From Basidiobolus meristosporus CBS 931.73 (Eukaryota; Basidiobolomycota; Basidiobolomycetes; Basidiobolales; Basidiobolaceae), in contig MCFE01000663.1 in the NCBI GenBank assembly GCA_002104905.1, positions 1 to 48,739 of the forward strand: a stretch of 48,739 nucleotides of DNA, given 5' to 3'. The number at the start of each line of letters is the position of its first letter. Position 1 is the stretch's first letter. Of this stretch, positions 11,321 through 24,083 are shown in pieces. A model generated the notes under the pieces. That model was given only the letters and a program-made list of their open reading frames with translations. It was not told the DNA's origin and ran no database searches. Both the position numbers and the translations under genes were made by a program.

Positions 11321-12092
11321 GGCTGGTTGAGTCGAGTTTGCCTTCCCAATGTCGGCAACGTCCTCATTTATACCCCAGCGAAGGGTGGCCCTTCCTGAGC
11401 TGTGTACCATAGGTAATCTCCACCACCATGCATTATTGGTTGTACTACCATGAAGTATTATTCAGGCATCGTCACTACTCGATCCGACTTGAATTTTTTC
11501 AGCATTGTCACTAGGGTGGCATGGCCTGCATTCCAACAAGAATTGGATCATTCCGTGCATCAACCGAGCGCTTATGTGGTTGAAGTTTATGCATCCTTCG
11601 TGGCACCGTTGGAGGGGAGCGGAAAGGACCAAGCCAAACCGAGATCCGTTAGGCGACATTCGCTCCGACATTGCGATTCCCACGTAATACTTCGCCAACG
11701 CCAAGTAAGGTTAATAGAATAGGAGCAGTAGCGGAGTAGCATACGAAGGCCGGCGCATGCATTCCCTACTAGCTTGTTAATCAAACGCAGCAATATTTCC
11801 GCTTTGTGGTCCACAAATAATCCTCACTCTACGACGTTCCGTATTCAGTAGGAACCGTGAATATACAAGAGCCATAACCGAGCCTGAATAAAATATCGGT
11901 CATGGCAACAGCGCTGTTTGCATCGATGACAAGGGGGAATATCAACCATGGTTTGGAAGTTTAGGATCCTAGCATGGATGTCCCGAAGTACGGTATCAAT
12001 GTCAAGCATGTGGGGATGAAGTTCGAGGGAAATGCTTAAATGATGGATTTATTGGATATTGACGGCCAGAATGGGCCAGGAGTCTATCCTAC
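11321..12092. other. Upstream region of the cysteine-rich gene, left copy of a tandem duplication
   Basis: The stretch 11400-11770 aligns in patches with 12255-12560. Shared blocks include TAGGTAATCTCCACCACC, ATGCATCCTTCGTG, TACTTCGCCAACGCC versus CACTTCGCCAACACC, and CGGAGTAGCATACGAA. No gene is seen within it. 11771-12092 shows nothing I can name. Confidence 0.55.
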
Positions 12093-12300
12093 TTAACAGT
12101 TGCGCTTGCATCTGATCTCGGCACCATAGCACTTCTGGTCATGATAGTTGCAGGCATTGGTACATCTCTGGTAAGCGTTCTCGCAGAGGGTTACGCATGG
12201 AACTAGAGAGTCGCTAGTGAACATCAAGCCATTGCCAACGGCAATCATGGTACTGAGCTGTGTGCCATAGGTAATCTCCACCACCGTGGATTATTGGTTG
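12093..12300 (-). pseudogene. Broken duplicate of the secreted cysteine-rich gene (exon 1 deleted)
   Basis: The minus strand carries a close homologue of exon 2: PCVTLC at the start, cysteine pattern largely kept, and a TAA stop at 12093-12095. The preceding intron sequence, including TACCATGATTGC, is present. Directly before that, the sequence jumps to the promoter-proximal block ending GCTCAG. In the intact gene these two blocks are separated by exon 1 and its donor site. The deletion therefore removed the signal peptide, the start codon and the 5' splice site. Exon 2 itself is only moderately diverged, with seven of the eight cysteines in similar positions. Without exon 1 a secreted product cannot be made. 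Confidence 0.7.
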
Positions 12301-13049
12301 TGTCACAAATAAGCACTAATCAAGCATTTCCACCACCAGACCCACCACAGGTTTTTTTCGGACCCGAATTGGAGCATTAAATGCATCCTTCGTGTCACTC
12401 ACCATCTTTGGCATCGTTGGAGGGTTCCGTATAGCAACATTCGCCCCGATGTTGCGATCCCGTAGCAACACTTCGCCAACACCAACCAAGGCTACTGAAA
12501 CGAGATACAGCAACGGAGTAGCATACGAAAGTCAGCGCACGCGTTACCTCCTCATACACGTCGATGGCCGCGGTCGTCCGAGTGTTGCCTGAATCCCGAC
12601 TGTGAATTGAACAACATCACTGGTTGAGGGGCTGGCCGAGATCAACTCTACCGTTAGTGAGGGAATTTCCGAGAAATTACCCGGAATCCAGTACGTATCG
12701 CTGGCCAACTCGGGATTGTCGACGATGGGTGCGTGGAATCCCGGGAGAATCCATACCAATTAGACACCAACGAGCACGGCTGAGGAAGCGCTGTGTTGTA
12801 AGGTTGATGATGCTTTGGCATCGCAGCGAATACGGGAAGGAAGAGTTGGATTGAGGATCAGCCAATGATCCACGGAGGGCAATGGTACCATTGCTCGACG
12901 GGGGTTGGGTGGGTACGATCCCTACCGCCAATAGTGCACCTTACAAGGCAATATCCAACGACGGTTGCTCTCGTGAATCAACGGCAGGGGATTTCGTAGT
13001 GCATAAAACGCACCAACCGGCTAGCCAAATCAAAGGCTAAAGCCCCGCC
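12301..13049. other. Intergenic upstream of FTR1, possible coding remnant on the minus strand
   Basis: 12301-12560 is the right copy of the tandem duplication. Between about 12550 and 12930 the minus strand holds two short overlapping frames that look protein-like (for example IVDNPELASDTYWIPGN near 12690, and SNGTIALRGSLADP near 12890). They could be exons of one gene or a remnant of one. I cannot join them into a supported model or name a family. No FET3-type ferroxidase, the usual partner of FTR1, is visible here. Confidence 0.35.
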
Positions 13050-14177
13050 ATGTCGAAAGACCTCTTTAGCATCCCGATCTTCTTTATTCTCTTTCGAGAG
13101 ACCACCGAGGCGGCAATCATCGTCTCGGTCCTCCTATCTTTCCTTGCCCAGGTCTACCACGACAATCTCCCACTCTACGCACGACTGAGAAAGCAAGTGT
13201 GGATCGGAACCCTGCTGGGGCTCTTGATAAGCCTTTGCATCGGTGGGGCGTTCATCGCCGTGTGGTACACTCTTGCCTCGGACCTCTGGGGGAAGAGCGA
13301 GAAGCTGTGGGAGGGGTGCTTCTCCCTAGTCGCGGTGGTTATGATCACGGTCATGGGACTGGCGATGTTGAGAACGCAACAGATGCAAGAGAAGTGGAAA
13401 GTCAAACTCTCCGATGCCATGAACAACAACACCACCAAAGGAATCCGGGCCAAGTCCCGCCGATACGCTTTGCTGCTACTCCCACTCATCACCGTTTTGA
13501 GGGAAGGGCTGGAGGGAGTGGTCTTCATTGGCGGCATCTCCATCAGTGAGCCCGCCAGCTCTATCCCGATAGCGGCGATCTGTGGGATACTATGCGGCTG
13601 CTTCGTTGGCTGGCTCCTCTTCAGGTAAGTGCGGCTCGGATCACATGGACGTTAACCTGGCATTGATCTCCACTTGATAGGGGAGGGAATCTCATGAAGT
13701 TCCGGTGGTTCTTCGTGGCCTCAACCTGCATCTTGTTCCTGGTCGCGGCAGGGCTCTTCTCCAGAGCCATCGGGTTTTTTGAGGGCCATGTGTGGGCCAA
13801 CCGAACGAACGCGTCCAACGTATCTGAAGACGACTCTGGGGGCATCACCTTCGATGTCCGCACAAACGTCTGGTAGGTTCCGCAGAGTAGCATTGAACAC
13901 CTTCATGGACTTAAATGTGCTTAGGTACCTTACCTGCTGCAACCCCGAGAATCCCAACGAAGGCGGTTGGCAAATCTTCAACGCAATCCTTGGCTGGAAC
14001 AACGTCGCATCCTTGGGCACCATCCTGGGTTACATATTGTACTGGTTGGCTATTGCTGGATACCTTGTGCTTCATAAATTGCGCAACCAACCTGTGCAAC
14101 CAGTCAAGGAAACCCGGTTAGAATCCAAAGCCACCCATACCTCCGTTGAACTTGGCAACGATTGGGCTGGCTCATAA
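13050..14177 (+). CDS. FTR1: High-affinity iron permease Ftr1
   Basis: Three exons (13050-13624, 13681-13872, 13925-14177) give 339 residues. It is the plasma-membrane iron channel that works with a multicopper ferroxidase in reductive iron uptake. Both REXXE iron-binding motifs are present: RETTE in TM1 (FFILFRETTEAAII) and REGLE in TM4 (TVLREGLEGVVFIGG). The hydrophobic pattern has seven membrane segments and the NCC-like block before the last one (VWYLTCCNPENPNEGGWQIFNA). Introns are GTAAGT...GATAG and GTAGGT...CTTAG. The polar C-terminal tail (about 45 residues) is cytosolic in the family. In many fungi FTR1 is divergently paired with the ferroxidase gene; I do not see that here. Length and motifs are normal. 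Confidence 0.95.
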
Positions 14178-14293
14178 TCTACGGGTAGATATAGCGATGG
14201 ATCGTGGATCTATTTCATCTTGTGGTTTATTCTTCAGTAAAGTGTATATTAACTTGGTATTGTACATGCAAAAGCGTGAGGTGGGGTGGGTGG

Positions 14294-17287
<2,994 letters not shown>

Positions 17288-18008
17288 AGCGATCGGACAC
17301 GTGGTGTATAGATATGTAAATAGAAATAAGTTCAAAGTATGAGTTAACTACTAGAACAAAGTAGGAAAGAAAAGCAGTTGACAGAAAATCCACAACTAAA
17401 AACGTAACGAACTATCCTCTTTCAACAAAAAAGAAAAAGAAAAAACAAAGCTCAAAATAGAGTGGTTAACGACTTTAGAGAGTTTGGAATCCTGGTTCGG
17501 TTTGGTATTCGAATCGAAGCAACTTTCACGTCGAAATATTTTTTTGGCTAGTTGGTAACTTTAATGGTTAGATAAAGTTGCGTAGATAAGAACTAACAAA
17601 TGTCAAGTACGAGACGGATTCGAAGCTGCTCCCAATCTGTATGTCAGAAAGAAAGCGTAACAACCGTAGGAGTCATTTGAATACAAAAAAAATCGAATTC
17701 ATCTATTCCTCATGATTTGCCAAGAATTTTACTAATTTTCATGGCGAATGTGAGGTAATTAGGAAACGATCTCTAAACCCCATTTACTCATTCCTCTAAT
17801 CAGCCTAGCCAATATGAATAAATATTCCTTGACTGCATAGACAGCAAATTGCCGCAATAATGTATATTAACAATGACCCAACATGCGGCTGGTATACTAG
17901 GCAAGAGCTATGATTGGACATGGTATACACAACGGGTAACTTGGACAGAGCTACTATAAATTTTCCATCCTACTTTTCGCACTGTGTAACTACCTTCCTT
18001 TACTCAAC
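17288..18008. other. Intergenic between PRP4 and the I9-inhibitor gene
   Basis: AT-rich, no gene seen. The two flanking genes are divergent, so both promoters should lie here. A TATAAAT-like box occurs near 17956, about 50 bases before the start at 18009. Confidence 0.5.
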
Positions 18009-18374
18009 ATGTTAAGCTCATTGAGATTCACTTTCCTGCTAGTCTTTGGCATCGCCCTAACTTATAGCCTCGCAACTGCACGAGAGTGCTCCACTCCCAA
18101 GCTCGAGCTTCAAGGCCCCAGTTTCTTTGGATTCCAGAATAAGCACACGCTGAAGTCGTACATCGTTTTCTTCAAGCCCGACACCAACCTGGATATTGTG
18201 CGTGAGGCGGAGGAAGATGTAGAATGCTCTGGCGGAACAATCACCCACAGATATCGGGTAGGCGTGATTGGGTTTGCTGCGCAAGTTCCCTCGAACGTTG
18301 TCACCACCTTTTCTACTTCGCCACATGTTCAAATAGTTGAAGAAGATCAAGAAATCCACACGTACAATGAGTAG
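18009..18374 (+). CDS. Secreted peptidase inhibitor I9-like protein
   Basis: 121 residues in one exon. The N-terminus is a signal peptide (MLSSLRFTFLLVFGIALTYSLATA). From about residue 48 the protein follows the inhibitor I9 fold of subtilisin propeptides and yeast Pbi2: SYIVFFKPDTNLDIVREAEE, then GGTITHRYRVGVIGFAAQVP, then VEEDQEIHTYNE. No peptidase domain follows, so it is a stand-alone inhibitor or chaperone-like propeptide. Stand-alone I9 proteins such as Pbi2 usually act inside the cell; the signal peptide here points to the secretory path or the outside. A target subtilase is inferred, not shown. Confidence 0.78.
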   Translation: MLSSLRFTFLLVFGIALTYSLATARECSTPKLELQGPSFFGFQNKHTLKSYIVFFKPDTNLDIVREAEEDVECSGGTITHRYRVGVIGFAAQVPSNVVTTFSTSPHVQIVEEDQEIHTYNE

Positions 18375-19677
18375 CCATGTAAAATCCACAGTAAACATAC
18401 AGATGTATTCCATCATAAACAACCGATTAAAACCCATTGATACATCCAAGTCACCGTTGCATACACTTGATAAGTATATGGCCAAGTATGTGACTGGTTT
18501 ATTTGGGGGGACTAGGATCATGGAACAATATCCAAGTAGCAACAAACAAAGCCCAAACAATCAATGCATTAACAGGTCAGCAGGAGCCCAAGTCCTGCAC
18601 TCGTCTGGCTGGAATGAAGTAGGATTTGAGGTAACAGACAATGTCCCATCAAAACCGGCATTATGAGACTTGTTCAAATTACATACATCATAGCCTTCAC
18701 AGGTGAATAGCAATCAGCCAGCAGAGCCAGTAATGTGAGGAGAAGTTAATCAGGTTGCATCACAGTTGAGCAGAAGTTGGGTTATTCTGAAGCGGACGCG
18801 CTTCATGGGTCAACTGACAGTGGTCAGCATCTACATACAATTCCAGTGGTACGACCAATCTTATCCGTCGCCACATATCATTGGCCAGCAATGGGCTAGC
18901 TACAAGGCCCACACTATCAATGTACATACAAGTATAAATTGACTGCGGCCAGCTGATGGAAATGCCTACCCTCGCGGGCTTACAATTTTCCCATTCAATT
19001 CGAGAGTACGCGAGAGAAGGCTTGCTTTCTGAGGGGCGCATGCTATGATTGACTGCATGTATGATTGATTGAGTGATGGGGTGGCAATAGAGATACATAA
19101 CAATATATACACACACAATCAAACACCCCTCACTCATATATTTAAGTTAGCGTGAAAGGAGCCCGTGGTGGCAGTCCAGTAAGCGAGTACGTATGCACCT
19201 GGATTCCAATCAGCTGACTGAGGCCCCTTTCACTTAGGCCATGGCTCAGGTGAATGGGTGAATGGGTGAATAGCTGAATATGTGGCATAGATTACAATGG
19301 CAGAATGAGCCATAATTACATTATATGGGGTGCGGTCAATGATGATAGGATAGCTGGATAGCACTGAAGATTTAGATGAGAACTACAGCTAATGAGGCCC
19401 AATGGCAATCTGAGAATCCAGTTGTTGTGAACCCAGATTTTTTTTGGCGAAAGGGAATGCGTGTGTGAGTGAATGGATTTGTTCATCTAGCCCTAGTAAA
19501 ATTCTTCACTAGTACCCTGCCATTCACCAATTTCCCCGAATGCTAAGGTATTTTTAACGTGCGGGATCCCCTCATATCATAGCTTAGCCTTTCAATTTCT
19601 CTCATCCTAGCCTTATTCTCCCAAGCTTGATATTCACCCTAGATTACTTCGATTTGTCATATATCATAATATAAGCC
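18375..19677. other. Intergenic, 1.3 kb, no gene supported
   Basis: Short frames only. A small tandem repeat of GAATGGGTGAATGGGTGAAT lies near 19252-19275. The last 100 bases before NHP6 are pyrimidine-rich, typical of a highly expressed fungal promoter. Confidence 0.5.
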
Positions 19678-20231
19678 ATGCCCAAGACTGCCAAGCCTCG
19701 TGAAGAAAAAGTCTCCAAGCGCGCCGCCAAGACAGAGGTCGCCGAAAAGAAGACCCGCAAGAAGAGAACCAAGAAGGACCCCAACGCCCCCAAACGCGCT
19801 CTTTCCGCTTTCATGTTCTTCTCCCAGGAATGGCGTGAGAAGGTCAAGACCGAAAACCCCGACGTCTCGTTCGGTTTGTAGACTGTGGCTGAGCCTTCGA
19901 CGCGTGCGTGTATGCTAACGCTCTTTGTTTCCTCCAGGCCAAATCGGAAAAATCCTAGGCGAGAAGTGGAACAAGATGGACGAGGACGAGAAGAAGGTAA
20001 CCGTCTTCGTCACATGATCAGTCATTTCATTCACTCCTAAGCCTAACCACCCTCCCCGCAGCCCTTTGCCACCAAAGCCGAGCAAGACAAAAAGAGATAT
20101 GAAGTCGCGAAAGCAGCGTATGAGGTAAACATTGACAGGGAAATTCTACGCGATTATTGGATCTAATCCATGTTTACCCCAAATAGAAAAATGGCTCTGG
20201 CAACAGCGAGGAGGATGAAGAATCCGAGTAA
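19678..20231 (+). CDS. NHP6: Nhp6-type HMG-box protein
   Basis: Four exons give about 117 residues: exon 1 from 19678 to about 19874, exon 2 about 19939-19996, exon 3 about 20062-20125, exon 4 about 20188-20231. A basic N-terminus ([21 protein letters not shown]) leads into a single HMG box ([61 protein letters not shown]). The tail is acidic (NSEEDEESE). Nhp6 proteins bend DNA without sequence preference and assist the FACT complex and chromatin remodelling. The acidic tail is longer than in yeast Nhp6 and recalls animal HMGB proteins. Introns are short and canonical; the first acceptor is CTCCAG. Confidence 0.93.
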
Positions 20232-20504
20232 ATTGTAACAAGCGCACCATATACATTAATTCCACATCACTCGCCCAATCAATCCTAATAATCCCTCGTT
20301 ATTGTTATGGCTTCATGTTAAGAACAATTTGCTGTTGATATAGTTTTTAAATCGGTACAACCTCTTCAAATGGTTTTCTAGAATTCAGTCGTGTTTGTTA
20401 GCTCTTGCTCCTTTGGTTTTTGATGATAAAATAAACGGTATTACATAGTACAAAACGATGGTAAGGTGCTTATGAACAGTATTAAGTGCAAGTGTGTAAG
20501 TGTG
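20232..20504. other. Convergent spacer between NHP6 and kinase gene A
   Basis: Only 273 bases separate the two convergent stop codons. AT-rich 3' sequence; no gene. Confidence 0.5.
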
Positions 20505-23334
20505 TTACAAGATTACATGATGGTAGCTAGTATTGATGTTGGTGAACGTGTTGTGTTCGGAATTCTGATGCTCCATGAAGCGGTCGTTCTTGAGATTCAG
20601 TCGATCCAGAATGGTGTGGTAGATGAACTTGTAGGACCAGAGGTTTCCCTTGCGCCGGGTGATGTCTACTATGTAGAGTTTGCCTAGTTCCTTGAGTTTG
20701 CATATCTCCATCACGAAGTAGATTTCCTCGCCCGAGTCCACCGTCTCGTCGCCATAGATCGGCTCGATTGGTGGGGGCCCGTCAAAGTTGATTGGGTATG
20801 CTGGCTCCTGGCTTCCGATTTTGAGGAGCCTGGTAAATGCGCTTACGGTTCTTCGGCGAGATGAGTGTGCGGTGGAGCAGGTAGAGTGTGTCTCGTTGGA
20901 TATCACGGAATTCCGAGACTTGAGAGAGCTGGTGCAGGTCCTTTTCCTGCGGACACACTTCAATTTCCACTCGTACTCTTTCTTGATCTCGATCCCAAGC
21001 TCCTCCAAGAGCATTTTGATCTCTTGCATCAGCTCGACTGGGGATTTCGAAGTAACTGCATTGTCATCAATGGCTCCCGAATGGTACCGCAGTCTGAATT
21101 CATGGGAGACCCGTGAGTTGTTTCTTCTAGGGTGCGCCATATGTGATTCGAATGCTTGTTGCTGTCTGCCCAACGATTTCTTACGGAACCAATCCATGAC
21201 TTTGCGTGCTGCATTGGAGCTTACTGCTTGCTGAGATGACGATTGGGGATTAGGATGCATTACTGCGATGTCCGATTTGGCCAATCCTGAGGGGACAGGC
21301 TCAGGCTCAAAGCTACAATTCTTGACCATCGTTTCATAAGGCAGATTAATGGAGGGGGGATCGATAGACATTTGCGCCCCAGGTTGTGAAAAGTGAATGG
21401 TTGTAGGTCTGACGCGGCTGCATCCCTTTGGCTTCCGAGTTGGGCTTGATGGATATGCGAATGCCATTTCGACCGTCATCGGGTCATTCATTTCATCTTC
21501 ATCGGCCTCAATGATATCATTGAGGTGGTTCTCTTGAGGCTGCGGGCCAAGTAGGTTGGGTGTACGCGATTGATCATACTCAACCTGGATGGTGTGACGC
21601 TTGGGTGGTCGTGCAGTCTCTGCGAATGTGGGGGAGTCGGGCTCTGCATTGGCTTGCTCTGCCCCTTCACTACCACCCTTGTTCTTGCTCTTGCTCTTAC
21701 TCTTGCCCTCCTCGAAGATGTGTGCGTACGGTGCGAGCCAGTTGTGCTCCATGATCGTCTTCATGTCACACCGCTGTGTTGGGTCCGGTACGAGCATTCG
21801 TCGGAGCAGGTCCCGGGCGTCCGGGCTCACATAGTCGGGGAACACCAATGGCGTGGAGAGGATGTACTTGTACAGCAGGTTGATGTTGTCTCCATCCGGA
21901 TTCTCTGGGTCGTCGTCGAATGGGAGATACCCGCACAGCATCGCGTACAGAATCACACCGCACGACCAGATGTCCACTGCGGTTCCAACATACATCCCCT
22001 CGCTGACCACCAGCTCGGGGGCTGCATAGCATGGCGATCCACACGAGGTGGCCATCAGGTCGTTCGTCGGGCTCGAGAACTGGTTCGCAAACCCAAAATC
22101 GGTGATGATGATGTTCCGGTTTCGGTCGAGCAAGAGGTTTTCCTAGATCATCAGAGTCCACGTGTTAGCCTGCTATTCTTTCCATTTTGCTCGCCTCCTT
22201 CCCCCCCCGCCAATCTCTCATCTTTCTACTTCTGCCAAACGCCCCCTTCCTTTCTCTCCTCTTCCCCCCCCCTCTCGTCTCATCAACTTACCAGCTTCAG
22301 GTCCCGGTGAACAACGTTCTTCTCATGCATATAGCTCACCCCTAGAAATGTCACAGACTTGGTTTAGTTCCACTGCATCCATTGGCCTTGGCTCTTCACC
22401 TCCATCGCCATCTCCACCACTCTTCTCCCCTCTCGCTCCCCCTCTTGCTCTCTACTTACCGCTAATCAGCTGTGCGAACAATCTGCATGCCTCTCGCTCC
22501 TTCAGATATCTGTGTGCAAGAATGTGATCGAACAGCTCGCCACCTAGCCAATCACATGGCAATGTCAGCAAAATCGTCAATCACCACAATAATGATGCGT
22601 GTCAGTTCCACCGCAGCCCCATCCATTCCAGACACTCTTCGCTCACCGAAAGGTGTCCAGGTCCATGTGCATACACAGCACACAGACGCTCTTCTTTTCT
22701 CAAACCCATACACCTTGCTCACCGTTCTATGAGCACATGGGCTGCGGAGAGTGCTCAGGCAAGGGTGGGGCTGGGCAAACTTCGGAATAAACGGCAACAT
22801 ACCTGAAGCGTATTCGATGATGATTCCGATGTACTTGTCGGTTTCAATCACCTCGAATAGTCTGACGATGTTTGGATGGTCTAAGGACTAATAATTTGGG
22901 GGCAAAGAATACATTAACCACGGTTGGCGGTCCGAGAATATATACGAATGCTCTTACACTAAGTACGTTGACCTCCCGTTTGATTTTAATTAGTCGAGTC
23001 TCGGTGGCTACTAGTGCACGTTTTATAAGTTTGACGGCAACCTATTCACAGAGGGGTAAATAAAGTTTCCCGGAGAGGCGTTTCTTTCGAACCCTCGGCT
23101 CAAGCTTACCTCTTGCCCTGTCTCAGAGTGAATCCCCAACTTTACTTTGGCGAATTCACCCTCACCGAGTGTTCGTAATAATATGTATGGGCCAAATACA
23201 GGGCCAGAAACCCTTTGCTCTATGGCAAAAGTATCTGGAATGTCCAAGTTCATGGGCGAGTCGAATAGCATGCGACGGTTTTTCACTTCAATCGGGTCAG
23301 GAAAAACATCTGGTTGGGTGATGGGGGGAGACAT
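20505..23334 (-). CDS. KIN4: Kin4-type Ser/Thr protein kinase, copy A
   Basis: Six exons on the minus strand, beginning [14 protein letters not shown] at 23334. Exon 1 holds the glycine loop ([13 protein letters not shown]). Exon 2 (23041 to about 22957) holds VAVKLIK. The next exons give the [25 protein letters not shown] and HRDLKL(EN) blocks. Exon 6 (20505 to about 22145) carries the DFG, the [12 protein letters not shown] activation segment and the [13 protein letters not shown]-like block with the [11 protein letters not shown] insert typical of yeast Kin4/Frk1. A long polar linker follows, then a C-terminal KA1-like domain ([21 protein letters not shown]). Kin4 in yeast is a mitotic checkpoint kinase. 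The linker is about 100 residues shorter than in copy B. All catalytic residues are present. Confidence 0.87.
21484..22873 (-). repeat. Near-identical tract shared by the two kinase genes (copy A side)
   Basis: This 1.39-kb stretch matches 25369-26759 almost base for base, including three introns and their poly-C runs. The differences I can see are two C-run length changes near 22200-22245, one base at 22568, two near 22736-22742, and one diverged patch of about 30 bases near 21541-21570. Sequence on both sides is clearly diverged. See findings. Confidence 0.9.
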
Positions 23335-24083
23335 GTAAATACAGGAATATTATAGGGTTTATCACAAAAAGTTAAGTTAGGATTCAAGGGATATCGTTAG
23401 AACGAAGGAATTAGAGGTTAAGGAAAGAAAGCTGTGATAAGTGTGGCCGAAAACTGAGACCTATATCGACATTTACCCGATTAATATTATTTCCAGAAAA
23501 AAAGGGCGGCTCAAGTACAAATGGGGTTTATGGGGACAAATGCATTTGAACCGAAGCTTCCAACCAGTCATAGCATGATTATTTGTGTTCTATCTACTCC
23601 ATCTCTCTCTCTCGCTCTCTCTCTCTCTATCCAGACCATCTTTCCATAGGCCATGCTTGAATTCTACTTTCTCGCTCTCTCTACAGTCCGTTAGCGGCAC
23701 CAGTCCTTAGCAGTCAATCTCCGCTCCATTGTTTATGGCCTGGAACTACGTCATTGTCAGCCCCAAATGGCAATTCGAGATTGGGATCATGATAAGGTCA
23801 CGGCTCCTCACTTTGTCCTTCATTAAAAAGGTAACCATCTCGAACAACATAGAATAATAAATGGACATAAACCCAGATCGTTTCAGTGGAAACTTTATCT
23901 AAGAGATGCAAGATGGTGTATAGGTGGGGTGTATAGGTGGGGTATACAGTAAATTTGAACTCTGGGTGGATGTGTTAATCCTAAGAAATAAGGTGGCTTT
24001 AAGTCTGATTAGGCTGGCGTGGAAGGTATGAACAGAGCCATTCATGGGGTCGGTGTAGTCGGAACGGGTTAAAGGTGGGGAAC
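23335..24083. other. Spacer between the tandem kinase genes, with simple repeats
   Basis: No gene. A CT-rich microsatellite (CTCTCT with a CG interruption) lies at about 23601-23630, with a related run near 23670. Copies of GTGTATAGGTGGG occur at about 23915-23945. AT-rich otherwise. Confidence 0.6.
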
